Shown: positions 22,268-31,581, counted from the stretch's first letter. The stretch: DNA of 64,000 nucleotides from Dickeya chrysanthemi NCPPB 402 (GCF_000406105.1 NZ_CM001974.1:4605629-4669628), one strand, 5' to 3'. Numbers and translations: made by a program. The notes: a model not told the origin generated them from the letters alone.

Positions 22268-24583
22268 TCATTTCCACACCACCCGATTGCGGCCGGCGTT
22301 TTTCGCTTCGTACAGCGCGTCGTCGGCCCGCTTCATGTCGCTTTCGAAGTTGTCCTTTAGACTCTGAACATTGCGGTGTTTGATAAAAGTAGCGCCGATA
22401 CTGACGGTAAAATGGAAGGAATAGCCATCAACGGTGAACAGGGTATTTTCCACCTCGGTACGGATACCGTTCATGATGGCGTCCACATTATCGAGATTGG
22501 CGTTGTGCACAATCAGGCCGAACTCTTCGCCACCCAACCTGGCAACGAAGTCATCGGTGCGTAATTTGCTGGTAATGATCTCCGCCAGACGGCAAATCGC
22601 CACGTCTCCGACATGATGGCCGTACTGGTCATTAACCTTCTTGAAAAAGTCGATATCGATAATCGCCAGCGCGGTGTTTTTCTCATGATTTCGGTAGCAT
22701 TTTTCCGTTTCCAGAATGTAGGCGCGCCGGTTATGGATACCGGTCAGGACATCTGTATTGGCCATTTCCAGCAGTTTGGCTTCCAGTTCTTCTCTGGCGC
22801 GTTGGGTTTCCAGCGCGTAGAACAGTGAACCCAGCGTGTCGACGAACGGGTTGAGAAAGCGCAATTGCTGTTCATTGTAACCGTCGAAGCGGTTACCTAA
22901 CCCGATCATTCCCACCACTTCGTTACGAAAATAGATGGGCAACCCCATGAACTGACGCAGAACTGGATGACCCGGCGGCACGCCGCGCGAGGCAGAGTGC
23001 GCGCGCGGTGTATTGGTGATCACCGGTTTGCCGGTGGTTACCACATGCCCGAACAGGTTATCCAGGCTGGTGAACTGCAGTTTGTTTTGCAGGAAGGTAT
23101 CGTAAGAGTTTTTACTGTCGCCGTTCCAACTGACATTGGAAATGGCGACGATATGCAGCACTTTCTTACCATCGTGTTCCCTGACCTGGCCGATGAAACC
23201 AAACTCCGACTCAGAGATGGAAAGCAGGTCGTTAAAGATGGACATACAGGCTTCCTGAATATCCGTTTTTTCCAGAAAGATCTTTTGCGCCCGGTTAATC
23301 AGTTCCAGCAGGCGTTTATCCGCCTCTTCCTGCAATTCCTTGTGCTTCTTTTCCGTGATATCGCGGTGAGTGCCGGCAACCCGGATGGGTTTACCTTTTT
23401 CGTTGTATTCAACCACCTTGCCGTAGGTTTCAATCCATACCCAATGGCCTTTATTGTGGCGCATCCGGTATTGCTCGTTGATAAGCGTAGCCTGGCCGGT
23501 GATGCAGGCTTCCGCCGCCAGCACCATTTTTTCCCGATCCAGCGGGTGCATCATCTGTTGCCAGTGATCCATTGAGGAATCGAACTGATCCTGCGTGAGC
23601 CCCATCATTTCGCACCACTGTTTATTCACGCGAATGTTGTGTCGCCCCAGATCCCAGTCCCAGGTGCCAAGGCTGGAGGATTCCAGCACCAGCCGCATCT
23701 GATTATTGGTATCCACCAGTAATTTTTGCAGGTATTTCTGGTGGGAGTTATCAATTAGCAGCGCCTGTACGTGGCTGAGTTTGCCGCTGTGATGATAATT
23801 GGCGATGGAAAGCTGGCGAATCCACAGGGTTTTTCCTTTGGGCGACAGAAAGCGATATTCGCACTCCAGATTCGCCACGCCTTTTTTGTGGTTATCCAGC
23901 GTAAATAACAGATTTTCGTAGTCGTCCGGGTGGACATAGCTTTCCATCACCGTGCTGCTATGCCTGATCTCTGCTTCGCTAATACCCAGAACATGTTGCG
24001 CGTTGGGGGAGATGTAGGAAATCTGCAGCATATTTTCTTGCTGCCAGTTGATAAGCACCACGGAAGAGTTGTTTAGCAGCCGGATTTCCTGCTCCCGGTG
24101 CAGCCGGTCGTTGTGCAATCGGAACAGAGACTCCGTGGTGCTGGCGATAAGCGCGGCGGTTTCGCGTACCGTCTCATCCAGTGTACGTGGCTGGTAATCG
24201 ATGGCCGCCAGCGTGCCGACCACGACCTTGTCGAGTACCAGAGGAATGCCAAAGTAGCTGCGGATATGCGGGGCGCCGGTCACCAGGGGGTGTTCGCAAA
24301 ACTGGCTATTCGTCAGGGTGTCAGGAATAAACAGGGTGGTGGCGGTGGTAATCACTGTGTTGCAAAACGCCAGTTCCCGGTCTGTGCATTCGATATTGAT
24401 GCCTTCGCTGAAAATCAGCCATTGCTTGTCGTGATCGATAATCGAGATAAATGACGAGGGAAAATTCAGTATCCGTGCAAATAATCTGACCTGGTTTTGA
24501 AAGGATTGCTGTAAGTATAAGTCGAGCAAATGATATTCATTAATCTTTGCGACGCGCTGCTCGTCGGCGTTATATTTTTTCAT
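22268..24583 (-). CDS. GAF-PAS-PAS-GAF-GGDEF sensory diguanylate cyclase
   Basis: Likely cytoplasmic c-di-GMP synthase with several sensor modules. The start is taken at ATG 24583 (AGGAACAG upstream, 771 residues). Visible order: GAF about 20-160 (FPSSFISIIDHDKQW), PAS about 180-290, PAS with PAC about 300-420 ending in GTHRDITEKK, a second GAF about 440-600 (FIGQVREHDGKK), then GGDEF from about 605. Active-site motif is GGEEF (684-688), and RTDD five residues upstream forms the RxxD product-inhibition site, so the enzyme should be active and feedback-limited. No membrane helices. Convergent with glmS. Exact orthologue name not recognised. Confidence 0.88.
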   Translation of the reverse strand: MKKYNADEQRVAKINEYHLLDLYLQQSFQNQVRLFARILNFPSSFISIIDHDKQWLIFSEGINIECTDRELAFCNTVITTATTLFIPDTLTNSQFCEHPLVTGAPHIRSYFGIPLVLDKVVVGTLAAIDYQPRTLDETVRETAALIASTTESLFRLHNDRLHREQEIRLLNNSSVVLINWQQENMLQISYISPNAQHVLGISEAEIRHSSTVMESYVHPDDYENLLFTLDNHKKGVANLECEYRFLSPKGKTLWIRQLSIANYHHSGKLSHVQALLIDNSHQKYLQKLLVDTNNQMRLVLESSSLGTWDWDLGRHNIRVNKQWCEMMGLTQDQFDSSMDHWQQMMHPLDREKMVLAAEACITGQATLINEQYRMRHNKGHWVWIETYGKVVEYNEKGKPIRVAGTHRDITEKKHKELQEEADKRLLELINRAQKIFLEKTDIQEACMSIFNDLLSISESEFGFIGQVREHDGKKVLHIVAISNVSWNGDSKNSYDTFLQNKLQFTSLDNLFGHVVTTGKPVITNTPRAHSASRGVPPGHPVLRQFMGLPIYFRNEVVGMIGLGNRFDGYNEQQLRFLNPFVDTLGSLFYALETQRAREELEAKLLEMANTDVLTGIHNRRAYILETEKCYRNHEKNTALAIIDIDFFKKVNDQYGHHVGDVAICRLAEIITSKLRTDDFVARLGGEEFGLIVHNANLDNVDAIMNGIRTEVENTLFTVDGYSFHFTVSIGATFIKHRNVQSLKDNFESDMKRADDALYEAKNAGRNRVVWK

Positions 24584-24661
24584 TGTCACTGTTCCTGTAA
24601 AAATAAATAAAATCAGTGCTTTATGTCCTGGTGGCAAAACAGAAAAACGCGACTATTAGGC

Positions 24662-24697
24662 TCGGTTATAAATTCGGTTATAGATTCGGTTATAAAT
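24662..24697. repeat. Three tandem copies of a 12 bp unit
   Basis: TCGGTTATAAAT, TCGGTTATAGAT and TCGGTTATAAAT lie head to tail, 79 nt upstream of the GGDEF gene start. One base differs in the middle copy. They could be protein-binding iterons or slippage products. Confidence 0.7.
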
Positions 24698-24899
24698 AAA
24701 GTGGAAACACCCTGTAGGGGCGTTGGGTCCTGACGTGAGAACGCTGTTTTTTCAGCGACATATTTGAGTATAGAACAGGTTTTTTATTGCTTGCGCTATA
24801 CCTGTCATACTTTACGTTGCTGGTATGCAGGCTTGCTGCACTACAAGAGGATTTTTAGTGCTTTTTATTACTTGGATGGTTTTTCCAGGAATTAAATAA

Positions 24900-24936
24900 A
24901 AAAAACCTCCATTTTTAAGGAGTAGGGAGGTTTTTT
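24900..24936. terminator. Bidirectional terminator closing the accessory operon
   Basis: 11 bp stem AAAAAACCTCC / GGAGGTTTTTT with a 15 nt loop, 20 nt beyond the last codon of the minus-strand ATPase gene. Both flanks give T-runs. A decayed ERIC-like stretch lies just beyond it at about 24798-24842. Confidence 0.85.
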
Positions 24937-24956
24937 ATAAGTGTTTTATTATTAGA

Positions 24957-26396
24957 TCAGGATTTTTGGGGTTTAACGCCACCTTTTCGGCCTAAACCAA
25001 AGCCAACCCGATAGAGATCGGGCATATCAATACGCTCGCTGTTACGCTCTTCAAATACGCCTATTCTTAACAAGTCCAGTTTTAGGCCCGGCCAGCCTTT
25101 CTGGGCATGTTGAGGGGGTAACTTGTTTGGGTTTTCTGGCATTCCTTGTGGGAATGCGTGATCCCAGCGCTGTTGTATTACGCTGGAATCGATAGGTACG
25201 TTAAGCCCATGCAAGGGTGTTAAGAACTCGCTTACCCACGGATAATCTTCTGTCAGTTCACTGACTCTGATCTCGGATGCTTTTTGAACGCCTCGTTTAA
25301 TACTTTCATAGTGCAACGAGTAGGTATAGTCGGGGTAGCGATCCATCGAATCTTCGGCAGCCTGTCGTATTGCCGCTAAAAACGAGCGGGGGGAGGTTCG
25401 ACCTTTCCCATCGGCCAGATGGCTAACAGCCCAGACATAAGGAACACCACGACGGCGGTCCTTACCCATCCACGGCCCGGCCAGTGTTTCAAACAATTCT
25501 CTTTGTGATGATGTTTCACGCTTTACGTCATCATGCGGTACAAAACGGGAATCGGAATGCTCGGGCGGTTTATTCAGGGTTTGGGTATAACACTTGCGCA
25601 GTACGTCACCCTGTGATGTTTCACCATTAATCAGATACTGCCATAGCAGGCCATGCAAGTCATGTCTGGCCCAGGACAGTTCTGCTTTGGTGGCAAGTAA
25701 CTTGGAAGCATCAGGAAAGTCGGTAACGGTTCTTTCCAGTTGGTCTTCGCGTAAGAAGACTTTAGCGGTGAGACGGCTATATGGTTTTAACCACAAAACA
25801 ACCCGTAACAGACCACGCACAATATTATCCATGATTGACCAATTGGTACTGAGTCTGTCTAGCGCGTCAAATAAAATCAAAGCATAGCGACCGCCCCCTT
25901 CAAACGATTGGTTGGCCTGAGACATGGCTGTTGCAATATTTTCTGGATTTTGCTGTACCCAGAATATTTTATCTGACCACGTTGCCTGTTGAGCTAACAG
26001 TGACTGTTGTGCCAGTTTGTCGATACCGGATACGACAATTGTGCGCCAGATATCGTAGGCATCAAAGCTCTTCACCAAGTGAGAAAAAGTATCTGGGTCT
26101 GGATAATCGTTATTATTGGGACGTTCTGAAAAACCGATATGAATATCAGTGCTATCTAGTTGCGGAATGGATGAACCTAACACTTTACGCAATGCAGGAT
26201 CACCAAGTGCCGCCGTCCAGACGGACTTCCCTACTCCTCGTGTGCCCACAACCAGTAAACTTTCCGGTCTTAGCGCTTTCAAATGTGCGGGCGGAATATA
26301 GAGATGTTTTAATGGCGGCGCAGACCCGCTGTATGAGGTATCCGCAGGTAAGGTTTCATAAATGGCTCGACGGATATCTGCTGCGCTACTCATCAT
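24957..26396 (-). CDS. Large P-loop ATPase, third gene of the accessory operon
   Basis: 479-residue protein of unrecognised family. Walker A GTRGVGKS is at 51-58, Walker B-like YALILFDALD at 171-180. The region after about 190 carries many Arg/Trp motifs (FLREDQLERT, SWARHDLHGLLWQYL) and resembles the arrangement of STAND-like or Sll1717-type ATPases, but I cannot place it more firmly. The start could be either of two adjacent ATGs (26396 or 26393). It is separated from the upstream KGGVGR gene by 141 nt, 127 of which are an ERIC element. Codon use is less GC-rich than in flanking core genes. Likely works with the two upstream genes; function unknown. Confidence 0.8.
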   Translation of the reverse strand: MMSSAADIRRAIYETLPADTSYSGSAPPLKHLYIPPAHLKALRPESLLVVGTRGVGKSVWTAALGDPALRKVLGSSIPQLDSTDIHIGFSERPNNNDYPDPDTFSHLVKSFDAYDIWRTIVVSGIDKLAQQSLLAQQATWSDKIFWVQQNPENIATAMSQANQSFEGGGRYALILFDALDRLSTNWSIMDNIVRGLLRVVLWLKPYSRLTAKVFLREDQLERTVTDFPDASKLLATKAELSWARHDLHGLLWQYLINGETSQGDVLRKCYTQTLNKPPEHSDSRFVPHDDVKRETSSQRELFETLAGPWMGKDRRRGVPYVWAVSHLADGKGRTSPRSFLAAIRQAAEDSMDRYPDYTYSLHYESIKRGVQKASEIRVSELTEDYPWVSEFLTPLHGLNVPIDSSVIQQRWDHAFPQGMPENPNKLPPQHAQKGWPGLKLDLLRIGVFEERNSERIDMPDLYRVGFGLGRKGGVKPQKS

Positions 26397-26424
26397 GCTC
26401 TCCGGGATAGCTGGTTAGACTCTG

Positions 26425-26551
26425 TATACCCGTCATACTTCAAGTTGCAGGTGCGTTGGCTGCACTCGCTCACCCCAGTCACTTACTTGAGTAAGTTCTT
26501 GGGGATTCACTCGGTTGCCGTCTTCCTGCAACTCGAATTATTTTGGGTATA
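26425..26551. repeat. ERIC element (127 bp) inside the accessory operon
   Basis: Full-length enterobacterial repetitive intergenic consensus: ends TATACCC / GGGTATA, inner blocks GCTCACCCCAGTCACTTAC and GGGGATTCAC as in known ERIC sequences. It fills the gap between gene 2 and gene 3 and overlaps the last codons and stop of gene 2. The transcribed form would make a long imperfect hairpin in the mRNA. Confidence 0.92.
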
Positions 26552-27827
26552 TACCTTCAATTAACGTGCCGAAAATTGATTTTACTTCGGCGGAGTCTAT
26601 CGTGTTTTGCGCAAATCTGGAATGTAGCGATGTTAGTGCGGAGAATCCTCTATTCCAGCGAATCGCCCATGGATAGTGAGGTGCCGATTCGTCATTCATC
26701 TCAAAGCTGAAAAGATTTTCTACTGTTTCACCCGGTGGTACTTCGTCATAAAGTGTTGAGGAAAACAATTCATAGGCGTTCTCACACAAGCCGGAAAAAT
26801 AGCCCTCGCGTCGTTCGTCATCAGGAATCATTGCACCGATAAGCTGCAAACGTTCACGAATGTCAGCGGCCTTACCCGAACGGTTCCAGTGGTCAAATAA
26901 CACCCGATACCCCGACCAGGTTTGCTCACCGTCCAGTGTAAACAATAGCACTGTATTGGCACCGATATCGGTAACACAACTGGAGGCGACCTCATCAATT
27001 CCTGAGCGTGAATCAATTAAAATGACATCAGGCTTAATCCTTTCTTCCAACTGATCAATCAGGCGGTGGAGCCTGTGGGACCAGCTTTCCCGGGTGCCGT
27101 TGCGATCCATTTTGGGCATCCAGGCCCTACCCAACTTGGCGATATATTCGCCAGGATTTTTGCCATGCGCGGGTATCACGTAAATGTCGCCGTCATGAGA
27201 TAGCGTGCTGGTAGCCACCATGTCGGCAATCAGGTTGTTGCCATTCTCGACGAGGTCTTCCACTAGCCAGTCGGCAATACCATAAGTCGGGCGACGGTCT
27301 TCCGGTAGCAAGGCGGTAGATAAGCCTGGGGACTCAAGATCCAGATCAAGAACCATGACTTTTTTACCGGCTTGCGCCAGCGACCATGCACAAGCCGCCA
27401 TCGCGGTCGAACGACCAACACCGCCCTTGATAGAAAAAAAGACGATGCGACTGGCACCGTTAGATTCTGGCGTGATCATATCCCAACGGCTTTCTGTCGC
27501 CAGTCGGTCAACCACATAGACGCCGGGAATATCATCAGCCAGTGCAAAATGGGCGGTACATTGATAAACCGACTCGACATTGGATTCGTATAAGACGGTG
27601 CCATCTGGTGCAAAGCTGTGGGGTGCCAGTTCGGCTGAAAACTGCTCGGCAATCGCACTAACTGCAGCCTGTTGTTCAGGATTGTTATGGACGGATTCAG
27701 AAACGATTAACCTGACTTTGCCATTCAGATCTCGGTTGATCACTACCGGTTGAATATGGCTGATAAGATCAGCGTAAGGTTTAAGAATATCTTTAATCTT
27801 AGGTAGCAATTCGTCAAAGGTGATCAT
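26538..27827 (-). CDS. ParA/MinD-like ATPase with KGGVGR P-loop
   Basis: 429-residue SIMIBI-class ATPase. The deviant Walker A reads KGGVGRST (134-141): the signature lysine K134 is kept but the usual P-loop lysine is arginine (R139). Walker A' MVLDLDLESPG follows at 158-168 and Walker B VILIDSRSG at 268-276. About 125 residues of unassigned N-terminal domain precede the ATPase core, unlike plasmid ParA. No ParB or centromere-like repeats are nearby, so partition is unlikely. ATG at 27827 overlaps the stop of the upstream gene (ATGA). The stop codon and last four residues fall inside the ERIC element. Role unknown; context suggests a regulated multi-gene effector system. Confidence 0.82.
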   Translation of the reverse strand: MITFDELLPKIKDILKPYADLISHIQPVVINRDLNGKVRLIVSESVHNNPEQQAAVSAIAEQFSAELAPHSFAPDGTVLYESNVESVYQCTAHFALADDIPGVYVVDRLATESRWDMITPESNGASRIVFFSIKGGVGRSTAMAACAWSLAQAGKKVMVLDLDLESPGLSTALLPEDRRPTYGIADWLVEDLVENGNNLIADMVATSTLSHDGDIYVIPAHGKNPGEYIAKLGRAWMPKMDRNGTRESWSHRLHRLIDQLEERIKPDVILIDSRSGIDEVASSCVTDIGANTVLLFTLDGEQTWSGYRVLFDHWNRSGKAADIRERLQLIGAMIPDDERREGYFSGLCENAYELFSSTLYDEVPPGETVENLFSFEMNDESAPHYPWAIRWNRGFSALTSLHSRFAQNTIDSAEVKSIFGTLIEGIYPK

Positions 27828-28237
27828 ATCGCACCATCCGTTTTAGCTTGCTTGAGTATATTTTGAACCTGCTTGGCTCCGTTGCGATGTTTTTCCGCTG
27901 TCATTTGAGTGAAATTTTGTTGATGGGTGTAGCGCTGTGATGCCCGCCAGTCATCGAACGGATTGTCGGAAGGTAGGAGATAGTCAGTAACACATCGACC
28001 GCTGCGATAAGTTTCGTATCGTAGCCAAATAGTATCAATATGCTTTTTGTCGTTGGTGTTACTGGGCATGTCTTTGTTGGTATCAAAGGGCATACCAAAC
28101 GCCAGCATCAACTTTTTTAATCCACTCTCTGCCGAGAAGCCATAAAGATGATCGGCATTGGCCCAGCGTTCCTGCGTAAACAGAATTTCTGCATCTTGCC
28201 AGTGGCGTTCACAGGCGTCTTCAAAGTCGGTTGCCAT
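27824..28237 (-). CDS. Small HEPN-like protein, first gene of the accessory operon
   Basis: 137-residue protein with no named family that I recognise. The N-terminal half (RHWQDAEILFTQERWANADH, then LYGFSAESGLKKLML, about 11-45) looks like the helix-helix pattern of HEPN domains, with the E-x-x-L-K-K segment typical of that fold. Later R98 and H105 in DDWRASQRYTH give an R-X6-H spacing, compatible with the R-X4-6-H catalytic motif of HEPN RNases. Fold and activity are inference from sequence pattern. It ends with ATGA overlap into the KGGVGR gene. A 7 bp inverted repeat lies 25 nt upstream. Confidence 0.65.
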   Translation of the reverse strand: MATDFEDACERHWQDAEILFTQERWANADHLYGFSAESGLKKLMLAFGMPFDTNKDMPSNTNDKKHIDTIWLRYETYRSGRCVTDYLLPSDNPFDDWRASQRYTHQQNFTQMTAEKHRNGAKQVQNILKQAKTDGAI

Positions 28238-28261
28238 GACGGTATTTCGCTCCTTGTAACC

Positions 28262-28286
28262 TTAGACCGATTTATTCAAGGTCTAA
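28262..28286 (-). promoter_or_regulatory. Inverted repeat upstream of the accessory operon
   Basis: Perfect 7 bp arms TTAGACC / GGTCTAA separated by 11 nt, 25 nt before the first gene of the operon. Placement fits an operator in the promoter or leader. No regulator gene is adjacent, so autoregulation by an operon product is one possibility. Confidence 0.5.
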
Positions 28287-28412
28287 ATAAGCATTGTGAC
28301 AAGTGATTTTACCGAAACCAGAGGCTGATAGAATTATCTCTTTGAAAGTATTACATAGATGACTAAATCAATGGTTGCCTATTCCTGGTGGATATCTCCA
28401 TTCCTGACTCAC

Positions 28413-28453
28413 CTGTCACATAACTGTCATATTAAGTACATTTTACTGTCACT
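28413..28453 (+). promoter_or_regulatory. Pho box cluster upstream of pstS
   Basis: CTGTCACATAACTGTCAT at 28413-28430 is an almost perfect PhoB box (two CTGTCA repeats 11 bp apart). A further CTGTCAC begins at 28446, exactly 33 bp after the first repeat, so it lies on the same helical phase. This supports PhoB-dependent induction of pstSCAB-phoU in low phosphate. Confidence 0.9.
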
Positions 28454-28542
28454 GAATTGACCTATTTTCTCCACCAGCAAACTACACTCTGATTAAACAA
28501 TAGCTCCGGGTTTACACGTCTACGGATCCCACAGGAGGGATT

Positions 28543-29583
28543 ATGAAACTCATGCGTACCACTGTTGCCAGTATCGTTGCTGCAAGTTTTTCTCTGACGG
28601 CGGTTTCTGCTTTTGCCGCGGCAAATCTCACTGGTGCAGGTGCGACGTTCCCCGCTCCGGTTTATGCAAAGTGGGCTGATTCTTACGAAAAAGAAACCGG
28701 CAACAAAGTTAACTATCAGGGCATTGGTTCATCGGGCGGCGTGAAACAGATCACCGCCAAAACCGTGGATTTCGGTGCTTCTGACGCACCGCTGGCGGAT
28801 GACAAACTGGCTCAGGACGGTCTGTTCCAGTTCCCGACCGTGATCGGCGGTATCGTGCTGGCGGTTAATGTGCCGGGCGTGAAAGCCGGTGAGCTGACGC
28901 TGGACGGCAAAACGCTGGGTGACATCTACCTGGGCAAGATTAAGAAATGGAACGATGACGCTATCGCCAAACTGAACCCTGGCGTGAAACTGCCGGATCA
29001 GGATATCGCCGTGGTGCGCCGTGCCGACGGTTCCGGTACGTCTTATGTGTTCACCAGCTATCTGGCGAAAGTGAACAGCGAGTGGAAAGAGAAGATTGGC
29101 GCCGGCAACACCGTAAACTGGCCGACCGGTCTGGGTGGCAAAGGCAATGACGGTATCGCGGCATTTGTTCAGCGTCTGCCGGGGTCTATCGGCTATGTTG
29201 AGTATGCGTATGCCAAGCAGAATAACCTGGTGTACACCAAACTGATTTCTGCCGACGGCAAAGCCGTTAGCCCGACGGAAGGCGCATTCAGCAACGCAGC
29301 CAAAGGCGTTGACTGGAGCAAGTCCTTCGCACAGGACCTGACCAACCAGAAAGGCGCGGATGTATGGCCGATCACCTCTACGACCTTCATCCTGATTCAC
29401 AAAGAGCAGAGCAAGCCTGAGCAGGGTACGGAAGTGCTGAAGTTCTTCGACTGGGCGTACAACAAAGGCGGCGATCAGGCGAAAGCGCTGGATTACGCCA
29501 CCCTGCCGAAAGACGTGGTTGCGCAGGTACGTGCGGCATGGAAAACCCAAATCAAAGACAGCAGTGGTAAGGCGCTGTATTGA
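28543..29583 (+). CDS. pstS: PstS, periplasmic phosphate-binding protein
   Basis: High-affinity phosphate-binding component of the Pst ABC importer. 346 residues with a signal peptide cut near AFA-AANLTG (about 25). Phosphate-contact motifs [16 protein letters not shown] and RADGSGTS (about 163-170) are visible. GGAGGG precedes the start, and a Pho box lies 90-130 nt upstream. Secreted to the periplasm. Confidence 0.97.
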   Translation: MKLMRTTVASIVAASFSLTAVSAFAAANLTGAGATFPAPVYAKWADSYEKETGNKVNYQGIGSSGGVKQITAKTVDFGASDAPLADDKLAQDGLFQFPTVIGGIVLAVNVPGVKAGELTLDGKTLGDIYLGKIKKWNDDAIAKLNPGVKLPDQDIAVVRRADGSGTSYVFTSYLAKVNSEWKEKIGAGNTVNWPTGLGGKGNDGIAAFVQRLPGSIGYVEYAYAKQNNLVYTKLISADGKAVSPTEGAFSNAAKGVDWSKSFAQDLTNQKGADVWPITSTTFILIHKEQSKPEQGTEVLKFFDWAYNKGGDQAKALDYATLPKDVVAQVRAAWKTQIKDSSGKALY

Positions 29584-29713
29584 TTGCGGTTAGCAACATC
29601 AGTTAGGTGAGTCACGCGGGGTGGATAAACCGGAAACGGGGTATCCGCCTCTGACCTTCATGGGGTTCATCCCCATTATCTGAAAGACGCAGTTACTGAA
29701 AGAAGAGAGACGT

Positions 29714-30694
29714 ATGGCTGAGCAAAAGCCAACTATTACACCTCCGGGAAAAACTATTACACCCCCGGGAAAACAGGGCGACATTCTCTTCGGGGCGCTG
29801 GTCAGGCTGGCGGCCCTGTTAACGTTGCTGCTGCTGGGCGGAATTATCGTTTCCCTGATTTTTGCCTCCTGGCCAAGCATCAAAACATTCGGCTTTTCCT
29901 TTTTATGGACCAAAGAGTGGGATGCCCCCGCCGGGCAATTCGGCGCGCTGGTACCGATTTACGGCACTATCGTGACCTCGTTGATCGCACTGATCATCGC
30001 CATTCCCATCAGCTTCGGTATCGCGTTGTTCCTGACGGAACTGGCGCCGGGCTGGCTGAAACGTCCGCTCGGGGTGGCGATTGAACTGTTGGCCGCGATC
30101 CCAAGTATCGTTTACGGCATGTGGGGGTTGTTTGTGTTCGCCCCGCTGTTCGCCAAATATTTCCAACAGCCGGTAGGCAACGTGCTTTCCAGCATTCCAC
30201 TGGTCGGCACCCTGTTTTCCGGGCCGGCGTTCGGTATCGGCATTCTGGCCGCCGGGGTGATTCTGGCTATCATGATAATCCCCTACATTGCAGCAGTGAT
30301 GCGCGATGTGTTCGAACAAACGCCGGTAATGATGAAAGAATCCGCTTACGGCATCGGCTGCACCACCTGGGAAGTTATCTGGCACATCGTGCTGCCGTTC
30401 ACCAAAAACGGCGTGATTGGCGGCGTTATGCTGGGGCTCGGCCGCGCGCTGGGTGAAACCATGGCGGTGACGTTCATCATCGGTAATACCTACCAGCTCG
30501 ACAGCGTCTCGCTCTATATGCCGGGCAACAGTATTACGTCTGCGTTGGCCAACGAATTCGCCGAAGCAGACACCGGGCTACATACCGCCGCGTTGATGGA
30601 ACTGGGCCTGATCCTGTTTGTGATTACCTTTATCGTGCTGGCCTGTTCGAAGCTGATGATCATGCGTCTGGCGAAAAACGAAGGAGCGCGCTGA
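29714..30694 (+). CDS. pstC: PstC, phosphate ABC transporter permease
   Basis: First membrane subunit of Pst, 326 residues with six predicted helices and the EAA-like loop ([20 protein letters not shown]). The cytoplasmic N-terminus contains a duplicated heptapeptide TITPPGK, encoded by a 21 bp tandem repeat. Start ATG follows GAAAGAAGAGAG. Its stop shares one base with the pstA start. Confidence 0.96.
   Translation: MAEQKPTITPPGKTITPPGKQGDILFGALVRLAALLTLLLLGGIIVSLIFASWPSIKTFGFSFLWTKEWDAPAGQFGALVPIYGTIVTSLIALIIAIPISFGIALFLTELAPGWLKRPLGVAIELLAAIPSIVYGMWGLFVFAPLFAKYFQQPVGNVLSSIPLVGTLFSGPAFGIGILAAGVILAIMIIPYIAAVMRDVFEQTPVMMKESAYGIGCTTWEVIWHIVLPFTKNGVIGGVMLGLGRALGETMAVTFIIGNTYQLDSVSLYMPGNSITSALANEFAEADTGLHTAALMELGLILFVITFIVLACSKLMIMRLAKNEGAR
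29732..29773 (+). repeat. 21 bp tandem duplication in pstC
   Basis: Two adjacent 21 bp units (29732-29752, 29753-29773) differing at one base encode TITPPGK twice at the PstC N-terminus. It is in frame, so copy number could change without breaking the gene. Confidence 0.85.
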
Positions 30695-31581
30695 TGGCAA
30701 GCATTGGTATTGAAAACCGTTCTGACTCGATGGAAACCCGTCGCAAGATGCAAGCCTGGCGCCGTCAGAAAAACCGCATCGCGCTGTTTCTGTCGATGCT
30801 GACGATGGCATTTGGCCTGTTCTGGCTGGTGTGGATTTTGATGTCTACCGTGACCAAGGGCATCGATGGGATGTCGCTGTCGCTGTTTACCGAAATGACG
30901 CCGCCGCCCAATACGGCGGGCGGCGGTCTGGCGAATGCTATCGTCGGCAGCGGCCTGCTGATTCTGTGGGCGACGCTGTTCGGCACGCCGCTGGGGATTC
31001 TGGCCGGCGTCTATCTGGCGGAATACGGCCGTAAATCGCTGATTGCCGAAGTGATCCGTTTTATTAACGACATTCTGTTGTCGGCGCCGTCGATTGTCGT
31101 CGGGCTGTTCGTCTACACGCTGGTGGTGGCCAAAATGGAGCACTTCTCCGGCTGGGCGGGGGTGATTGCGCTGGCGTTGTTGCAGGTGCCCATCGTGATT
31201 CGTACCACCGAGAACATGCTGAAACTGGTGCCGGATAGCCTGCGTGAAGCGGCTTACGCACTGGGGACGCCGAAATGGAAGATGATCTCGGCGATTACCC
31301 TGAAGGCATCGATATCCGGCATCATCACCGGGGTGTTGCTGGCGGTGGCGCGTATCGCCGGCGAAACAGCGCCGTTGCTGTTTACCTCGCTGTCGAACCA
31401 GTTCTGGAGCACGGATCTGATGCATCCGATCGCCAACCTGCCGGTCACCATTTTCAAGTTCGCCATGAGTCCGTTCAAGGAGTGGCAGGAGCTGGCATGG
31501 GCCGGGGTATTGCTGATCACCCTGTGCGTGCTACTGCTGAATATCCTGGCGCGCGTACTATTCGCCCAAAAAACACATTAA
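30694..31581 (+). CDS. pstA: PstA, phosphate ABC transporter permease
   Basis: Second membrane subunit of Pst, 295 residues with about six helices and the EAA motif region [23 protein letters not shown] overlaps the pstC TGA by one base, implying coupled translation. The 90 nt before pstB has no terminator. Confidence 0.96.
   Translation: MASIGIENRSDSMETRRKMQAWRRQKNRIALFLSMLTMAFGLFWLVWILMSTVTKGIDGMSLSLFTEMTPPPNTAGGGLANAIVGSGLLILWATLFGTPLGILAGVYLAEYGRKSLIAEVIRFINDILLSAPSIVVGLFVYTLVVAKMEHFSGWAGVIALALLQVPIVIRTTENMLKLVPDSLREAAYALGTPKWKMISAITLKASISGIITGVLLAVARIAGETAPLLFTSLSNQFWSTDLMHPIANLPVTIFKFAMSPFKEWQELAWAGVLLITLCVLLLNILARVLFAQKTH

Noticed and set aside
24662..24697. CRISPR array
   Set aside because: Only three 12 bp units with no spacers and no cas genes.
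26538..28237. Plasmid-type ParA partition module
   Set aside because: No ParB-like gene, no iterons or centromere repeats, deviant P-loop and a different neighbour set.
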